Shown here: in pieces, positions 45,179 to 53,381 of the stretch
Position numbering within the stretch: the stretch's first letter is position 1
Layout of the letters: each line of letters begins with the position of its first letter
Assembly (NCBI RefSeq): GCF_017968885.1
Contig: NZ_CP072913.1
Span: forward strand, 4,262,001 to 4,326,000
DNA: 64,000 bases
Source: Pseudomonas sp. Tri1
Lineage (GTDB): Bacteria > Pseudomonadota > Gammaproteobacteria > Pseudomonadales > Pseudomonadaceae
Reading direction: 5' to 3'
Position numbers and translations under genes: made by a program
The notes under the pieces: generated by a model
Database searches by the model: none
What the model was told of the DNA's origin: nothing
What the model saw: the letters and a program-made list of their open reading frames with translations, nothing else

Positions 45179-45272
45179 ATTGTGGGAGCAAGGCTTGCCC
45201 GCGATGGCCGCGCCGCCGTCTCACAGTTGAACCGCGTATTCGTTCATCGCGGGCAAGCCTTGCTCCCACAAT
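45179..45272. repeat. REPIN, GTGGGAGCAAGGCTTGCCCGCG class
   Basis: ATTGTGGGAGCAAGGCTTGC and its inverse GCAAGCCTTGCTCCCACAAT bound about 50 bp. The core GCAAGGCTTGCCCGCG differs from the GCGAGCTTGCTCGCG class elsewhere in the window. It lies between the isomerase and MFS genes of the sugar operon. Confidence 0.9.
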
Positions 45273-45306
45273 GAGTTTCCTCGCTACAGGGTTTGGGTTG
45301 GCCCGG

Positions 45307-46386
45307 TTACCTCAACAAACCCAACAGCCGCCGGTTGGAGTCCTCATCCGCCGTAACGCTGGCAAAATCATCGAACGCCTTGCCGGTCTTGCTGATCATG
45401 TGTCGCTGGATGAACGCCGCCCCTTCTGCCGCGCCTTGTCGCGAATCCTTCAGGCAACACTCCCATTCCAGCACCGCCCAACCGCTGAAATCGTATTGGG
45501 TCAGTTTGCTGAAGATCGATTTGAAATCGATCTGGCCATCGCCCAGCGAACGGAACCGCCCTGGGCGATCCACCCAGCCCTGATAACCGCCATACACCCC
45601 GGAACGGGCGTCGGGGCGAAACTCGGCGTCCTTGACGTGGAACATGCGGATGCGCGCGTGATAGCGGTCGATGAAACCCAGGTAGTCCATCTGTTGCAGC
45701 AGCAGATGGCTGGGATCGTAGAGGATCGCCGCCCGAGGGTGGTGATCGACGGCGTCCAGGAAGCGCTCGAACGAGGCCCCGTCATGCAGGTCTTCGCCGG
45801 GGTGGATCTCGTAGCACAGGTCCACCCCAGCCGCCTCGAAGCAGTCGAGGATCGGCAACCAGCGCCGGGCCAGCTCAGCGAAACCTTGCTCCACCAGCCC
45901 GGCCGGACGTTGTGGCCACGGGTAGAGATACGGCCACAGCAGCGCTCCGGAAAACGTTGCGTGGGCTTTGAGACCCAGCCGCTGGCTGGCGCGAGCGGCG
46001 AGCTTGAGTTGCTCGATCGCCCACTCGGTCCGCGCCTGGGGCTGGCCCCGCAGCTGCACCGGGGCGAAGTCGTCGAACAGCGTGTCGAACGCCGGATGCA
46101 CCGCCACCAACTGGCCTTGCAGATGTGTCGACAACTCGCTGATTTCGACACCGGCCCGGGCGCATGTGGCCTTGAGCTGATCGCAATATTCCTGGCTCTC
46201 GGCGGCCCGGGCCAGGTCGATGTATTGCGTGCCCGACGTCGGCAGTTGAATGGCCTTGTAGCCTTGCGACGCCGCCCATTGGGCGATGTTGGCGAGGGTG
46301 TCGAACGGCGCTTCGGCGGACATGAACTGCGCCAGGAAAATACCTGGGCCGCGCAGGCCGCTCGGGGTTTTGTCGAGGGTATTCAC
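45307..46386 (-). CDS. sugar phosphate isomerase/epimerase (AP-endonuclease-2-fold TIM barrel)
   Basis: 359 aa. I place the start at the GTG at 46386, whose GTGA overlaps the stop of the Gfo/Idh gene; an upstream ATG at 46419 lies inside that gene. The TIM-barrel metal ligands are visible in CYEIHPGED, ILYDPSHLLL, MFHVKDAEF and AVLEWECCL, typical of the IolE/xylose-isomerase-like superfamily. Such enzymes epimerise, isomerise or dehydrate sugars or keto-inositols, often on the product of a Gfo/Idh dehydrogenase. It is co-translated with its dehydrogenase partner. Confidence 0.87.
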   Translation of the reverse strand: MNTLDKTPSGLRGPGIFLAQFMSAEAPFDTLANIAQWAASQGYKAIQLPTSGTQYIDLARAAESQEYCDQLKATCARAGVEISELSTHLQGQLVAVHPAFDTLFDDFAPVQLRGQPQARTEWAIEQLKLAARASQRLGLKAHATFSGALLWPYLYPWPQRPAGLVEQGFAELARRWLPILDCFEAAGVDLCYEIHPGEDLHDGASFERFLDAVDHHPRAAILYDPSHLLLQQMDYLGFIDRYHARIRMFHVKDAEFRPDARSGVYGGYQGWVDRPGRFRSLGDGQIDFKSIFSKLTQYDFSGWAVLEWECCLKDSRQGAAEGAAFIQRHMISKTGKAFDDFASVTADEDSNRRLLGLLR

Positions 46387-47558
46387 AACAGGGAAGCTCC
46401 GGTTTGTACGCTGGTCCACTTCGCGTCGCCACGGTGGTTGAGGATGGCGGCCTCGATGAACGCCATGCCACGCAGGCCGGTCTCGATGCCCGGCACACCG
46501 GGGATGTCAGGGCCTTCGACATGGTTGCGAATGGCTTGGGCGATATCGCCGTAGAGGTTGGCCATAGCCTCCAGATAGCCCTCAGGATGTCCAGCCGGCA
46601 GGCGCATGCGACGCTTGGCCGCCTCGCACAGCCACGGCTGGCCGACACCGCCACGCAGGATGCGCAGGGGTTGGTCAAAGGCGCGATGGATCAGGCTCGC
46701 CGGTTCTTCCTGGCGCCATTCCAAAGCGCCCTTATCCCCGTAGAGGCGAATCTTCAGCGGGTTCTCTTCGCCGGTGCAGACCTGGCTTGCGAGCAATACG
46801 CCGCTGGCGCCGCCCGCCATCTTGAACAGCATCGCCACGTCATCATCCAACTGGCGGCCCGGTATATGCGTGCCCAACGCTGCGCATAGCTGTTGGATAG
46901 GCTGGTCCGCGACGAACTCGGCCAGGGAAAACGCATGGGTGCCAATGTCACCGATGCAACCGCCCAAACCGGACTGCAAGGGGTCGTCGCGCCACTCGGC
47001 CTGTTTGTTGCCCTGGGCGGCGACATCCTGGCTGAGCCAGCCTTGGGGATACTCGACCAGCACTTTGCGCATTTGGCCAATCACGCCCGAACGCACCATC
47101 TCCCGCGCCTGCCAAACCATGGGATAGCCCAGGTAGGTGTGGGCCAGGCCGTAGAGGCAACGGCTGCCTTGCAGCACCTCCCTGAGGGCCAGCAACTCTT
47201 TGAGGTCCAGGGCGGCGGGCTTCTCGCTGAACACATGGAAACCCGCTTCCAATGCCTGGCTGGCAATGGGTGCGTGGAGATGATTAGGTGTGACGATCAC
47301 CAGCAGTTCCATGCGCTGGTCCAGAGGCAGTAGCGCTTCGGTGTCGAGCATATGCTGCCAGTCGTGGTAACAACGGGACGCGGCCAGGCCCAGGGCCGCA
47401 CCGGTCTGCCGAGTGTTGTCGGGGTCGCGGCTGAACGCGCCGCACACCAGTTCACAACCGCCGTCCAGCCCCGCCGCCTGACGGTGGGCTTGGCCGATGA
47501 AAGCGCCCTCGCCACCGCCGACGAAGCCCATTCTTATTTTTCGTGCCACAGGATTCAT
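46383..47558 (-). CDS. Gfo/Idh/MocA family NAD(P)-dependent sugar dehydrogenase
   Basis: 391 aa. The Rossmann motif is GFVGGGEGAFIGQAH at about 11-25, with EKPAALDLKE near 120 and the catalytic GCIGDIGTHAF near 190. The family oxidises a ring hydroxyl of sugars, glycosides or inositols to a keto sugar. It is the first gene of the operon with the isomerase and MFS genes, and diverges from a LacI regulator. A perfect palindrome lies 26 bp upstream of its ATG and very likely represses it. Confidence 0.88.
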   Translation of the reverse strand: MNPVARKIRMGFVGGGEGAFIGQAHRQAAGLDGGCELVCGAFSRDPDNTRQTGAALGLAASRCYHDWQHMLDTEALLPLDQRMELLVIVTPNHLHAPIASQALEAGFHVFSEKPAALDLKELLALREVLQGSRCLYGLAHTYLGYPMVWQAREMVRSGVIGQMRKVLVEYPQGWLSQDVAAQGNKQAEWRDDPLQSGLGGCIGDIGTHAFSLAEFVADQPIQQLCAALGTHIPGRQLDDDVAMLFKMAGGASGVLLASQVCTGEENPLKIRLYGDKGALEWRQEEPASLIHRAFDQPLRILRGGVGQPWLCEAAKRRMRLPAGHPEGYLEAMANLYGDIAQAIRNHVEGPDIPGVPGIETGLRGMAFIEAAILNHRGDAKWTSVQTGASLL

Positions 47559-47584
47559 CGCGATTCTCTTCTTGTCAGGATGAC

Positions 47585-47602
47585 GATGTAACCGGTTACA
47601 TC
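47585..47602. promoter_or_regulatory. LacI-family operator, 18-bp perfect palindrome
   Basis: GATGTAACCGGTTACATC is its own reverse complement, with the central CG typical of LacI/GalR operators. It lies between the divergent Gfo/Idh and LacI genes, close to the Gfo/Idh start, where binding would block that promoter. Confidence 0.85.
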
Positions 47603-47724
47603 ATGACGGAAATCTAGGCTCAGTTTCCTGGCGTGTCAAACCCGATGCGTCATGCCTGAGCATTTGTGAGGCGCTCAACTTGCGGTAAGCTCCCCAACCG
47701 TAGCCCCTACCCCTTGAGGTGATT

Positions 47725-48732
47725 TTGTCCAACATTCGTGAAGTGGCCCGGCTGGCCGGTGTGTCGGTGGCCACGGTGTCCAGAACGCTGAAATCCCCCG
47801 AGCGGGTGCTTCCCGAAACGCGGGACAAGGTCAACGCGGCGGTGGAACAGGCCGGCTATCGGCCTAACCTGATGGCCGTGCAGTTCCGCTCCCGCCGCAC
47901 CGGCAACCTGGTGATCCTGGTGCCGACCATCGCCAACACGTTTTTCGCCCGGGTCATCAGCGGCGCACAGCAGGCAGCGCAGGCGGCGGGCTATCGGTTG
48001 CTGCTGTGCGACACTCAGGGCCGGGAAGCCATCGAGCGGGAGTTCGCTGCGCTGGTCTATGCCCACCAGGCCGACGGGGTGATTCAGTTGCGCGCCAGCA
48101 ACCCGTTTGAATCGCTACCTCCTGGCGCTGAGTCCCTGCCGTTGGTCAACGCCTGCGAAGTGGTCAAAGGCGCCCCCTACCCGACCATCAGCCTCGACAA
48201 TCGAGCCGCCGCCCAGGCCATGACCGAGCATTTGATCGGCCTCGGCCATCGGCGCATCGGCATCATCAAGGGCCCGCGCAGCAGCCCACTGACCCTGGAC
48301 CGCGTCGCCGGTTATCAGGATGCCCTGCACCAGGCCGGCATCGCCGTCGACCCCAGCCTGATCTGCCATGGCGACTTCACCTTGAAAGCCGGGTACGAGG
48401 GGGCTGGCGCGATGATGGCGCTGGCCGGCCGGCCCAGCGCGCTGTTTTGTGAGAACGACGAGATGGCCATCGGCGCACTCAAGTGCATCAAGCAAATGGG
48501 CCTGCGGGTGCCCGAGGATATTTCCCTGGTGGGTTTTGACGACATCCCGTTCGCGGCCTACAGCGACCCACCCCTGACCACTATTTCGCAGCCAGCCGAA
48601 GCGTTTGGGCAGAAGGCGGTAGAGATGTTGATTGCCTTGATCGAGAAAAAGCCGATTGCCGAACGGCATGTGTTGCTGCCGTTTGAGTTGACGGTGCGGG
48701 GAAGTACGGCAGCGCGGATGGCTGGCGAATAA
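47725..48732 (+). CDS. LacI-family transcriptional regulator
   Basis: 335 aa from a TTG at 47725 with AGGTG at good spacing; a GTG at 47719 is an alternative. N-terminal HTH (SNIREVARLAGVSVATVSRT) and hinge, then a periplasmic-binding-protein-like effector domain (GNLVILVPTIANTFFARVIS, SLVGFDDIPFAAYSDPPLTT). It presumably represses the divergent Gfo/Idh-isomerase-MFS operon through the palindrome at 47585-47602 and is relieved by the sugar or its metabolite. Confidence 0.9.
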   Translation: MSNIREVARLAGVSVATVSRTLKSPERVLPETRDKVNAAVEQAGYRPNLMAVQFRSRRTGNLVILVPTIANTFFARVISGAQQAAQAAGYRLLLCDTQGREAIEREFAALVYAHQADGVIQLRASNPFESLPPGAESLPLVNACEVVKGAPYPTISLDNRAAAQAMTEHLIGLGHRRIGIIKGPRSSPLTLDRVAGYQDALHQAGIAVDPSLICHGDFTLKAGYEGAGAMMALAGRPSALFCENDEMAIGALKCIKQMGLRVPEDISLVGFDDIPFAAYSDPPLTTISQPAEAFGQKAVEMLIALIEKKPIAERHVLLPFELTVRGSTAARMAGE

Positions 48733-48739
48733 CGGAACC

Positions 48740-48784
48740 TGTGGCGAGGGGCGGTGCGACGTTTCGCTAAATCCCCTCGCCACA
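48740..48784. repeat. 12-bp-arm inverted repeat between convergent genes
   Basis: TGTGGCGAGGGG and CCCCTCGCCACA arms with a 21-base loop, between lacI-type (+) and SMP-30 (-) genes. Same class as 39912-39944. It could act as a bidirectional transcript-end hairpin. Confidence 0.78.
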
Positions 48785-48789
48785 CTCAC

Positions 48790-49881
48790 TCAGGCAAACG
48801 TCGCCCCCCGGGTATTCACGAACAGCGAATACAGCGAATGGCTGCCGGCCATGAACAACCGATTGCCTTCCCGCCCGCCAAAGCAGATGTTGGGGCAGCG
48901 CTCCGGCAGGGAAATATGCCCGATGGCCTTACCTTCGGGGTTGAACACTCGCACACCGTCGAGCTTTTCCAGGTCGGCCTTGGGATCGCCGTTGCCGCCC
49001 CAACCGCACCAGAGATTGCCGCTCTCATCGCACTTGATCCCATCGATAGCCGCGTAATCCAGGCCTTCGATGTGTTTGCGTCGATCCCCCAGCGTGCCAT
49101 CGTCCTTGACGGTGATCGCCCAGATCAAGCGATTGGGCTTGGCCCGGCCCTCAACGACGTAGAGGATTTTCTCGTCCGGGGAAAAGCACAGCCCGTTCGG
49201 CCCCGCCAGGTCGTCAATGACCCGAGTGAGCTTGCCGGTTTCACCGTCGATGCGGTACACCGCGTGGGGCTGGGACGGCGTGACTTTGTGTCCCTCGTAG
49301 TTGTTGCCGGTCTGGAACGGTGGGTCGGTGAACCAGACCGAGCCGTCCCGCTTGCACACGATGTCATTGGGCGAGTTGAGCGGCTTGCCCTCGAAACTGT
49401 CCGCCAGCACGGTAATAGTGCCGTTATGCTCGGTACGGGTGATGCGCCGACCTTCGGTGGAGGTGGTGGAGCCCTCGCACACCAACAGGCGCCCCTGGCG
49501 ATCGCGGCACATGCCGTTGGAGAAATTGGAGTTCTCGCGGTACACCGACAGGCCTGCGGTGACTTCATCCCAGCGCACGATGCGGTTGTTGGGAATGTCG
49601 CTGACCAGCAGGTAACGACCGTCGCCCACCCACACCGGCCCTTCTGCCCAGCGCAGGCCGGTGGCGAGCTTTTCCACACTGGCGTTGAAGATGCGCAAGT
49701 CCATGAAGCTGGGGTCGAGGATATTGATCAGTGGGTCTGGGTAACGCTGGCTCAGAGGTTCGGCCTGAGCCAGCCCTGGCAGATTACCGAGGGTCGCGGC
49801 GGCCGCCGAGACCACCAGGGATTTTTTCAGGAATACCCGGCGGCCCTGATCGGTTGCGGTTGCAGATTGCGAAACATCCAT
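48790..49881 (-). CDS. SMP-30/gluconolactonase family protein with Tat signal
   Basis: 363 aa. The N-terminus has a classical twin-arginine motif (GRRVFLKKS, Arg14-Arg15), a hydrophobic SLVVSAAAATLGNLPGLA segment and a likely AQA cleavage site. The mature protein is a six-bladed SMP-30 propeller (LRWAEGPVWVGDG, FSNGMCRDRQGRLLVCEG, NSPNDIVCKRDGSVWFTDPP, GPNGLCFSPDEKILYV), whose Glu, Asn and Asp bind a divalent cation for lactone hydrolysis. It converges with the LacI gene. A periplasmic lactonase fits oxidative sugar metabolism at this locus. Confidence 0.9.
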   Translation of the reverse strand: MDVSQSATATDQGRRVFLKKSLVVSAAAATLGNLPGLAQAEPLSQRYPDPLINILDPSFMDLRIFNASVEKLATGLRWAEGPVWVGDGRYLLVSDIPNNRIVRWDEVTAGLSVYRENSNFSNGMCRDRQGRLLVCEGSTTSTEGRRITRTEHNGTITVLADSFEGKPLNSPNDIVCKRDGSVWFTDPPFQTGNNYEGHKVTPSQPHAVYRIDGETGKLTRVIDDLAGPNGLCFSPDEKILYVVEGRAKPNRLIWAITVKDDGTLGDRRKHIEGLDYAAIDGIKCDESGNLWCGWGGNGDPKADLEKLDGVRVFNPEGKAIGHISLPERCPNICFGGREGNRLFMAGSHSLYSLFVNTRGATFA

Positions 49882-49977
49882 CGTGCGTCTCCGTTAATTA
49901 TTATTGGACGGGACGACAGTTTTACTACGTGATAAGACATCGTACAAGTATACAAGCCCGTTCGTCCGGACAAGCGA

Positions 49978-51108
49978 TCAGTCCGGGTGCAGCGGTATAC
50001 GAACGGTAAAGGTCGTACCGACTCGCGCCTTCGAGTGAACCTCGATGGTGCCCTTATGGGCCGATACGATCGCCGAGGCGATGTGCAGGCCCAGTCCTAG
50101 CCCGGCCGCGGAGCCGTACTGCATCTCACCGCTACGCAGATGCCGGATCATCGGGTTGAAGATGCTGGCAATGGCATCTTTCTCGATAGGCGTGCCCTGA
50201 TTGTTGATCGCAATCACGGCCATATCCTCTTCAGCGCTCAACGAAACGGTTATCGGCGTGCCCTCGGCGCCATGCTGGACAGCATTGCCGATCAGGTTGG
50301 AGAACACCTGCTCCATGCGTGCCTGGTCAAACAGCCCTTCCAGGGGACCGCTGGTTTCAAAGAGGACTCTGTTTTCCGGGTGATAGGCTCGCGCCTCCTC
50401 CACCATGCCTTCGCAGGCCGCCACCAGATCGCCGTTGAAGCGCTGTACCGGAATGCCCGAGCCGAGTTGGGTCCGGGTGAAATCCAGCAGATCGCCAACG
50501 ATTTTGTTGGCTCGCTTGACGCTGGTGTAGATGCGCGACGTGATCTTGGTGGCTTTGGCGGGCAAATCCCCCGCCCGCAGCAGCACTTCGGAACTCAGCA
50601 GGATCGCGCCCAAGGGGCTACGCAAGTCATGCCCAAGAATGCCGAGAAAGATGTTGCGCGACGCGTCCACCGCCCCCGAGTAACTGACGACGGACTCGGC
50701 CAAGGCCTGATCCACGGCCTCGTTGAAGCGAATCAGATCATCCATGACCTGCTTGTGATCCAGCTGGGTGTGCGGCATCCAGAGCATGAGCACGCTGGTG
50801 CGCAGGGCCCGGTATTCGGAAACCATTTGCTCCACGGTGAAACCCGAGGACTGGCGGATGATCGCATGGGTTTCGGCAGGGGTTTCGGCCTCTGCCGACG
50901 GCGCTTCGCCATGGGACTTGGCCACCTGCTCCTTGAGCGTCTGCGAGGTGCGCAGGTCTGCAGCGATGGTGCGCAGCATCTGCTCGGCATGGTCGCGCAG
51001 GGCCACCGAACCCATGCCAATGGACGCGGGAGTAATGGTTTCGGCGAAATCTTCCCACTCCTGAAGAATCGGCTCGATATTGTCGAGGATGAAATCAGCC
51101 AGGCGCAT
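49978..51108 (-). CDS. soluble sensor histidine kinase with RsbRD-like N-terminus
   Basis: 376 aa from the ATG at 51108. No membrane helix is visible. The first 140 residues form an all-helical region (DFILDNIEPILQEWEDFA) like the RsbRD/RsbT-co-antagonist N-terminal domain. The HisKA H-box is ILGHDLRSPLGAILLS (His160), followed by an HATPase domain (FSNLIGNAVQHG, GLGLGLHIASAIV). No response regulator gene is adjacent, so the partner is elsewhere. Confidence 0.85.
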   Translation of the reverse strand: MRLADFILDNIEPILQEWEDFAETITPASIGMGSVALRDHAEQMLRTIAADLRTSQTLKEQVAKSHGEAPSAEAETPAETHAIIRQSSGFTVEQMVSEYRALRTSVLMLWMPHTQLDHKQVMDDLIRFNEAVDQALAESVVSYSGAVDASRNIFLGILGHDLRSPLGAILLSSEVLLRAGDLPAKATKITSRIYTSVKRANKIVGDLLDFTRTQLGSGIPVQRFNGDLVAACEGMVEEARAYHPENRVLFETSGPLEGLFDQARMEQVFSNLIGNAVQHGAEGTPITVSLSAEEDMAVIAINNQGTPIEKDAIASIFNPMIRHLRSGEMQYGSAAGLGLGLHIASAIVSAHKGTIEVHSKARVGTTFTVRIPLHPD

Positions 51109-51245
51109 GGGCGGCTCCGCAAAGGGACGATGCTGTAAACGACACAACGGTCAGGCTGTTGTACAGCAAAGCGCAGGGCAATGTACGCAATGGTGTTCAC
51201 TTATAGACAGTGGATGACCCGTGGCGAGGGAGCTTGTCTCTTGCA

Positions 51246-51286
51246 ACCCTATAGGGTAAAAACACCCAGCAATGTTGTACGACAAC
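51246..51286. promoter_or_regulatory. two palindromes upstream of the DMT exporter gene
   Basis: ACCCTATAGGGT (51246-51257) is a perfect 12-bp palindrome. GTTGTACGACAAC (51274-51286) is an inverted repeat matching the TNGTNNNACNA pattern of FCD-type GntR operators. Both lie 65-105 bp ahead of the ATG at 51351, in the divergent region with the kinase gene. No GntR gene is present in the window. Confidence 0.4.
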
Positions 51287-51350
51287 CTATAACTAAAATA
51301 GTCGATCCGAAGCGCTTTGCCTCGGCGGCCTGCCTTTGAGACACCCTGCC

Positions 51351-52313
51351 ATGACTCGCCTCACCGCTGCACATGACGCGCCCACGCCATTGCCCCGCCA
51401 CCTCGCGGTGCTCGTTCTGCTGTGCATGGGCTGTGCCTTTGCCGGCAACCATGTCGCCGCCAGAGCGGCGTTCGATGATGGCGCAGGGGTGTTGCTGGCG
51501 ATTCTGCTGCGTTCGGGCGGGACGCTGCTGGTGTTGGCCGCGATGGTGCTGTGGCAGCGTCAGAGTCTGCGTTTGCCACCGGGTGCATGGCGTTGGCAGG
51601 TGATGCTGGGATTGCTCATCGCTGCGCAGAGCCTGTGTCTGTACTCGGCCGTGGCTCGAGTGCCAGTGGCGTTGGCGCTGTTGGTGGGCAACGTCTTTCC
51701 AATCCTGCTGGCTTTGCTGACCTGGGCGTTGGGCGGGCCACGGCCGACGGCGCGCACTGCCACGTTGATGGGGATGATCCTGGTGGGCCTGGTGTTCGTG
51801 CTGGAAGTGCCGGCGCGGTTATCCTCCGCACAGAGCGTTGGTCCGCAATGGCTGCTAGGAGTGGGCCTGGCCTTCTGTGCCGCTTGCGTGTTCGCTTGCG
51901 CACTGTGGATCACCGACCACAAGCTGTCCCAGGTGCGAGGCTCGGTGCGTAGCCTGCTGACCATTTTCATCGTCTTCAGCAGCGTCAACCTCGCAGGCCT
52001 GACCGGCGCCCTTCCCGGCGGCTTCGACCTGCCGGCCAGCAGCAGCGGCTGGTTGGCCCTGGCGACGTTGGTGGTGCTCTACGGCACCGGGTTTATCGTG
52101 CTGTTCATTTGCGTGCCCCGCCTGGACATGCCGCGCAATGCCCCGGTGATGAACATCGAACCGCTGGCGACCCTGTTGATTGGCTGGCTGGTGTTGGACC
52201 AGATGCTCAACCCGGGCCAGGTGCTCGGTGGGGTGATCGTGGTCAGTGGCATCGTGTTGCTGACTTATCGCAAGGTTGAACGGGTCAAGGCACCTGTGGC
52301 TGAACACAACTGA
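51351..52313 (+). CDS. EamA/DMT family transporter
   Basis: 320 aa from the ATG at 51351; an upstream TTG (51336) is less likely. Ten membrane segments in two EamA repeats (LAVLVLLCMGCAFAGNHVAA at residues 22-41 and later LALATLVVLYGTGFIVLFIC). The family exports amino acids, metabolites or drugs; the substrate is unknown. It is followed by an intrinsic terminator at 52405. Confidence 0.87.
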   Translation: MTRLTAAHDAPTPLPRHLAVLVLLCMGCAFAGNHVAARAAFDDGAGVLLAILLRSGGTLLVLAAMVLWQRQSLRLPPGAWRWQVMLGLLIAAQSLCLYSAVARVPVALALLVGNVFPILLALLTWALGGPRPTARTATLMGMILVGLVFVLEVPARLSSAQSVGPQWLLGVGLAFCAACVFACALWITDHKLSQVRGSVRSLLTIFIVFSSVNLAGLTGALPGGFDLPASSSGWLALATLVVLYGTGFIVLFICVPRLDMPRNAPVMNIEPLATLLIGWLVLDQMLNPGQVLGGVIVVSGIVLLTYRKVERVKAPVAEHN

Positions 52314-52404
52314 GCTGACTGCACGCAGTTGTGGCGAAGGTCCCATCGATAAGTCAGCCGCTCCTGAAACTTGTTTTCAAACCCACAGTCCTACCCCAGC
52401 CGTG

Positions 52405-52434
52405 AAAAACCCGTCGCCCCACGCGACGGGTTTT
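52405..52434 (+). terminator. Rho-independent terminator after the DMT transporter gene
   Basis: CCCGTCGC and GCGACGGG stems with a short CCCA-type loop, preceded by an A-run and followed by TTTT. It also gives an A-flanked hairpin usable from either direction. Confidence 0.85.
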
Positions 52435-52493
52435 GCGGCTGATCGGCGCCAAGCCTGGCGCTAACGCAACTCCCCTCCCGAGCCGTTCGTCCC

Positions 52494-53354
52494 ATGCGCC
52501 ACACTGTTCGCTCTTGCCGTTTCGCTTCGCTTTGCCTCGTCGCCTTGCTTCCTTTTTTTACCAGCCTCGCCCATGCCCGAGGCGAAGGGCAATTGGTGGG
52601 AGCGATCAATGACTACCGCAGCCAGTCCCACCGCTGTGAATGGCGCACAGTCCGAGCCGCGCCGCCGTTGGTGCTGCGCTCGAGCCTGGCCTTGCCGATC
52701 GGCTTTCGTGGCGGGTTGCGGGAAACCTTGAAGGGCTCCGGCTATCAAGCCCAGGCAGTGCGCAGCATTCGCCTGACTGACGCGCGGGACGCCGAAGAGG
52801 CCTTCGAGATGTTGGCGGAGGAACATTGTTCGGCGCTGTTGGATAACCAGTACGCCGACATTGGCGTCAATCGGGTCGGGAATGAATGGCGCGTAGTACT
52901 GGCACAACCTGTGGGCGGTGGCCGGGTGAACGATACGGCCTCCGCTGACAAGACCTTGCTGGCCCAGGTCAATGCCGCCCGCGCCCGCTCCAGGATGTGT
53001 GGGCGCCAACGCTTCGCCGCTGCCCGACCGCTGAGTTGGAGCGCCGCCCTCGGGACCGCCGCCCAGGGACACAGCCGGGCGATGGCCCGCGGCAACTATT
53101 TCGCCCACCAGGACCCTGACGGCCGCTCCGTGGCCGACCGGGCGAAAAGCGCGGGTTTCCGTGGGCGCAAGATCGGCGAGAACATCGCCGCCGGACAAGG
53201 CTCGCCGAACAAGGCCATGCAGGACTGGCTGGCCAGCCCCGGGCATTGCGCCAACCTGATGAACCCGATGTTCACCCAGGTGGGCGCGGCGTACGCCACC
53301 GACTCGCGCAGCGATGCGGGGGTTTATTGGACCATGGTGTTTGGGGCGCCTTAA
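52494..53354 (+). CDS. secreted CAP/SCP domain protein with a degenerate N-terminal CAP copy
   Basis: 286 aa with a signal peptide (LCLVALLPFFTSLAHA, cleavage near residue 29). The C-terminal half (about 155-286) is a CAP domain: LLAQVNAARARSRMCG, HSRAMARGNYFAHQDPDG, GENIAAG and SPGHCANLMNPMFTQVG, with the two His and two Glu/acidic positions of the CAP cavity. The N-terminal half aligns by eye as a shortened copy (INDYRSQSHRCE, EEHCSALLDNQYADIGV) that lacks the GNYFAH and GENIA segments. Function of bacterial CAP proteins is largely unknown. Confidence 0.83.
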   Translation: MRHTVRSCRFASLCLVALLPFFTSLAHARGEGQLVGAINDYRSQSHRCEWRTVRAAPPLVLRSSLALPIGFRGGLRETLKGSGYQAQAVRSIRLTDARDAEEAFEMLAEEHCSALLDNQYADIGVNRVGNEWRVVLAQPVGGGRVNDTASADKTLLAQVNAARARSRMCGRQRFAAARPLSWSAALGTAAQGHSRAMARGNYFAHQDPDGRSVADRAKSAGFRGRKIGENIAAGQGSPNKAMQDWLASPGHCANLMNPMFTQVGAAYATDSRSDAGVYWTMVFGAP

Positions 53355-53381
53355 GGGTGATGCTGCCCAGGTGAGTTCAGG

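Noticed and set aside
49938..49970. Operator-like TACAAGTATACAAG near the SMP-30 start
   Set aside because: It is a short direct repeat around GTATAC, not a dyad, and could be by chance in an AT-rich promoter.
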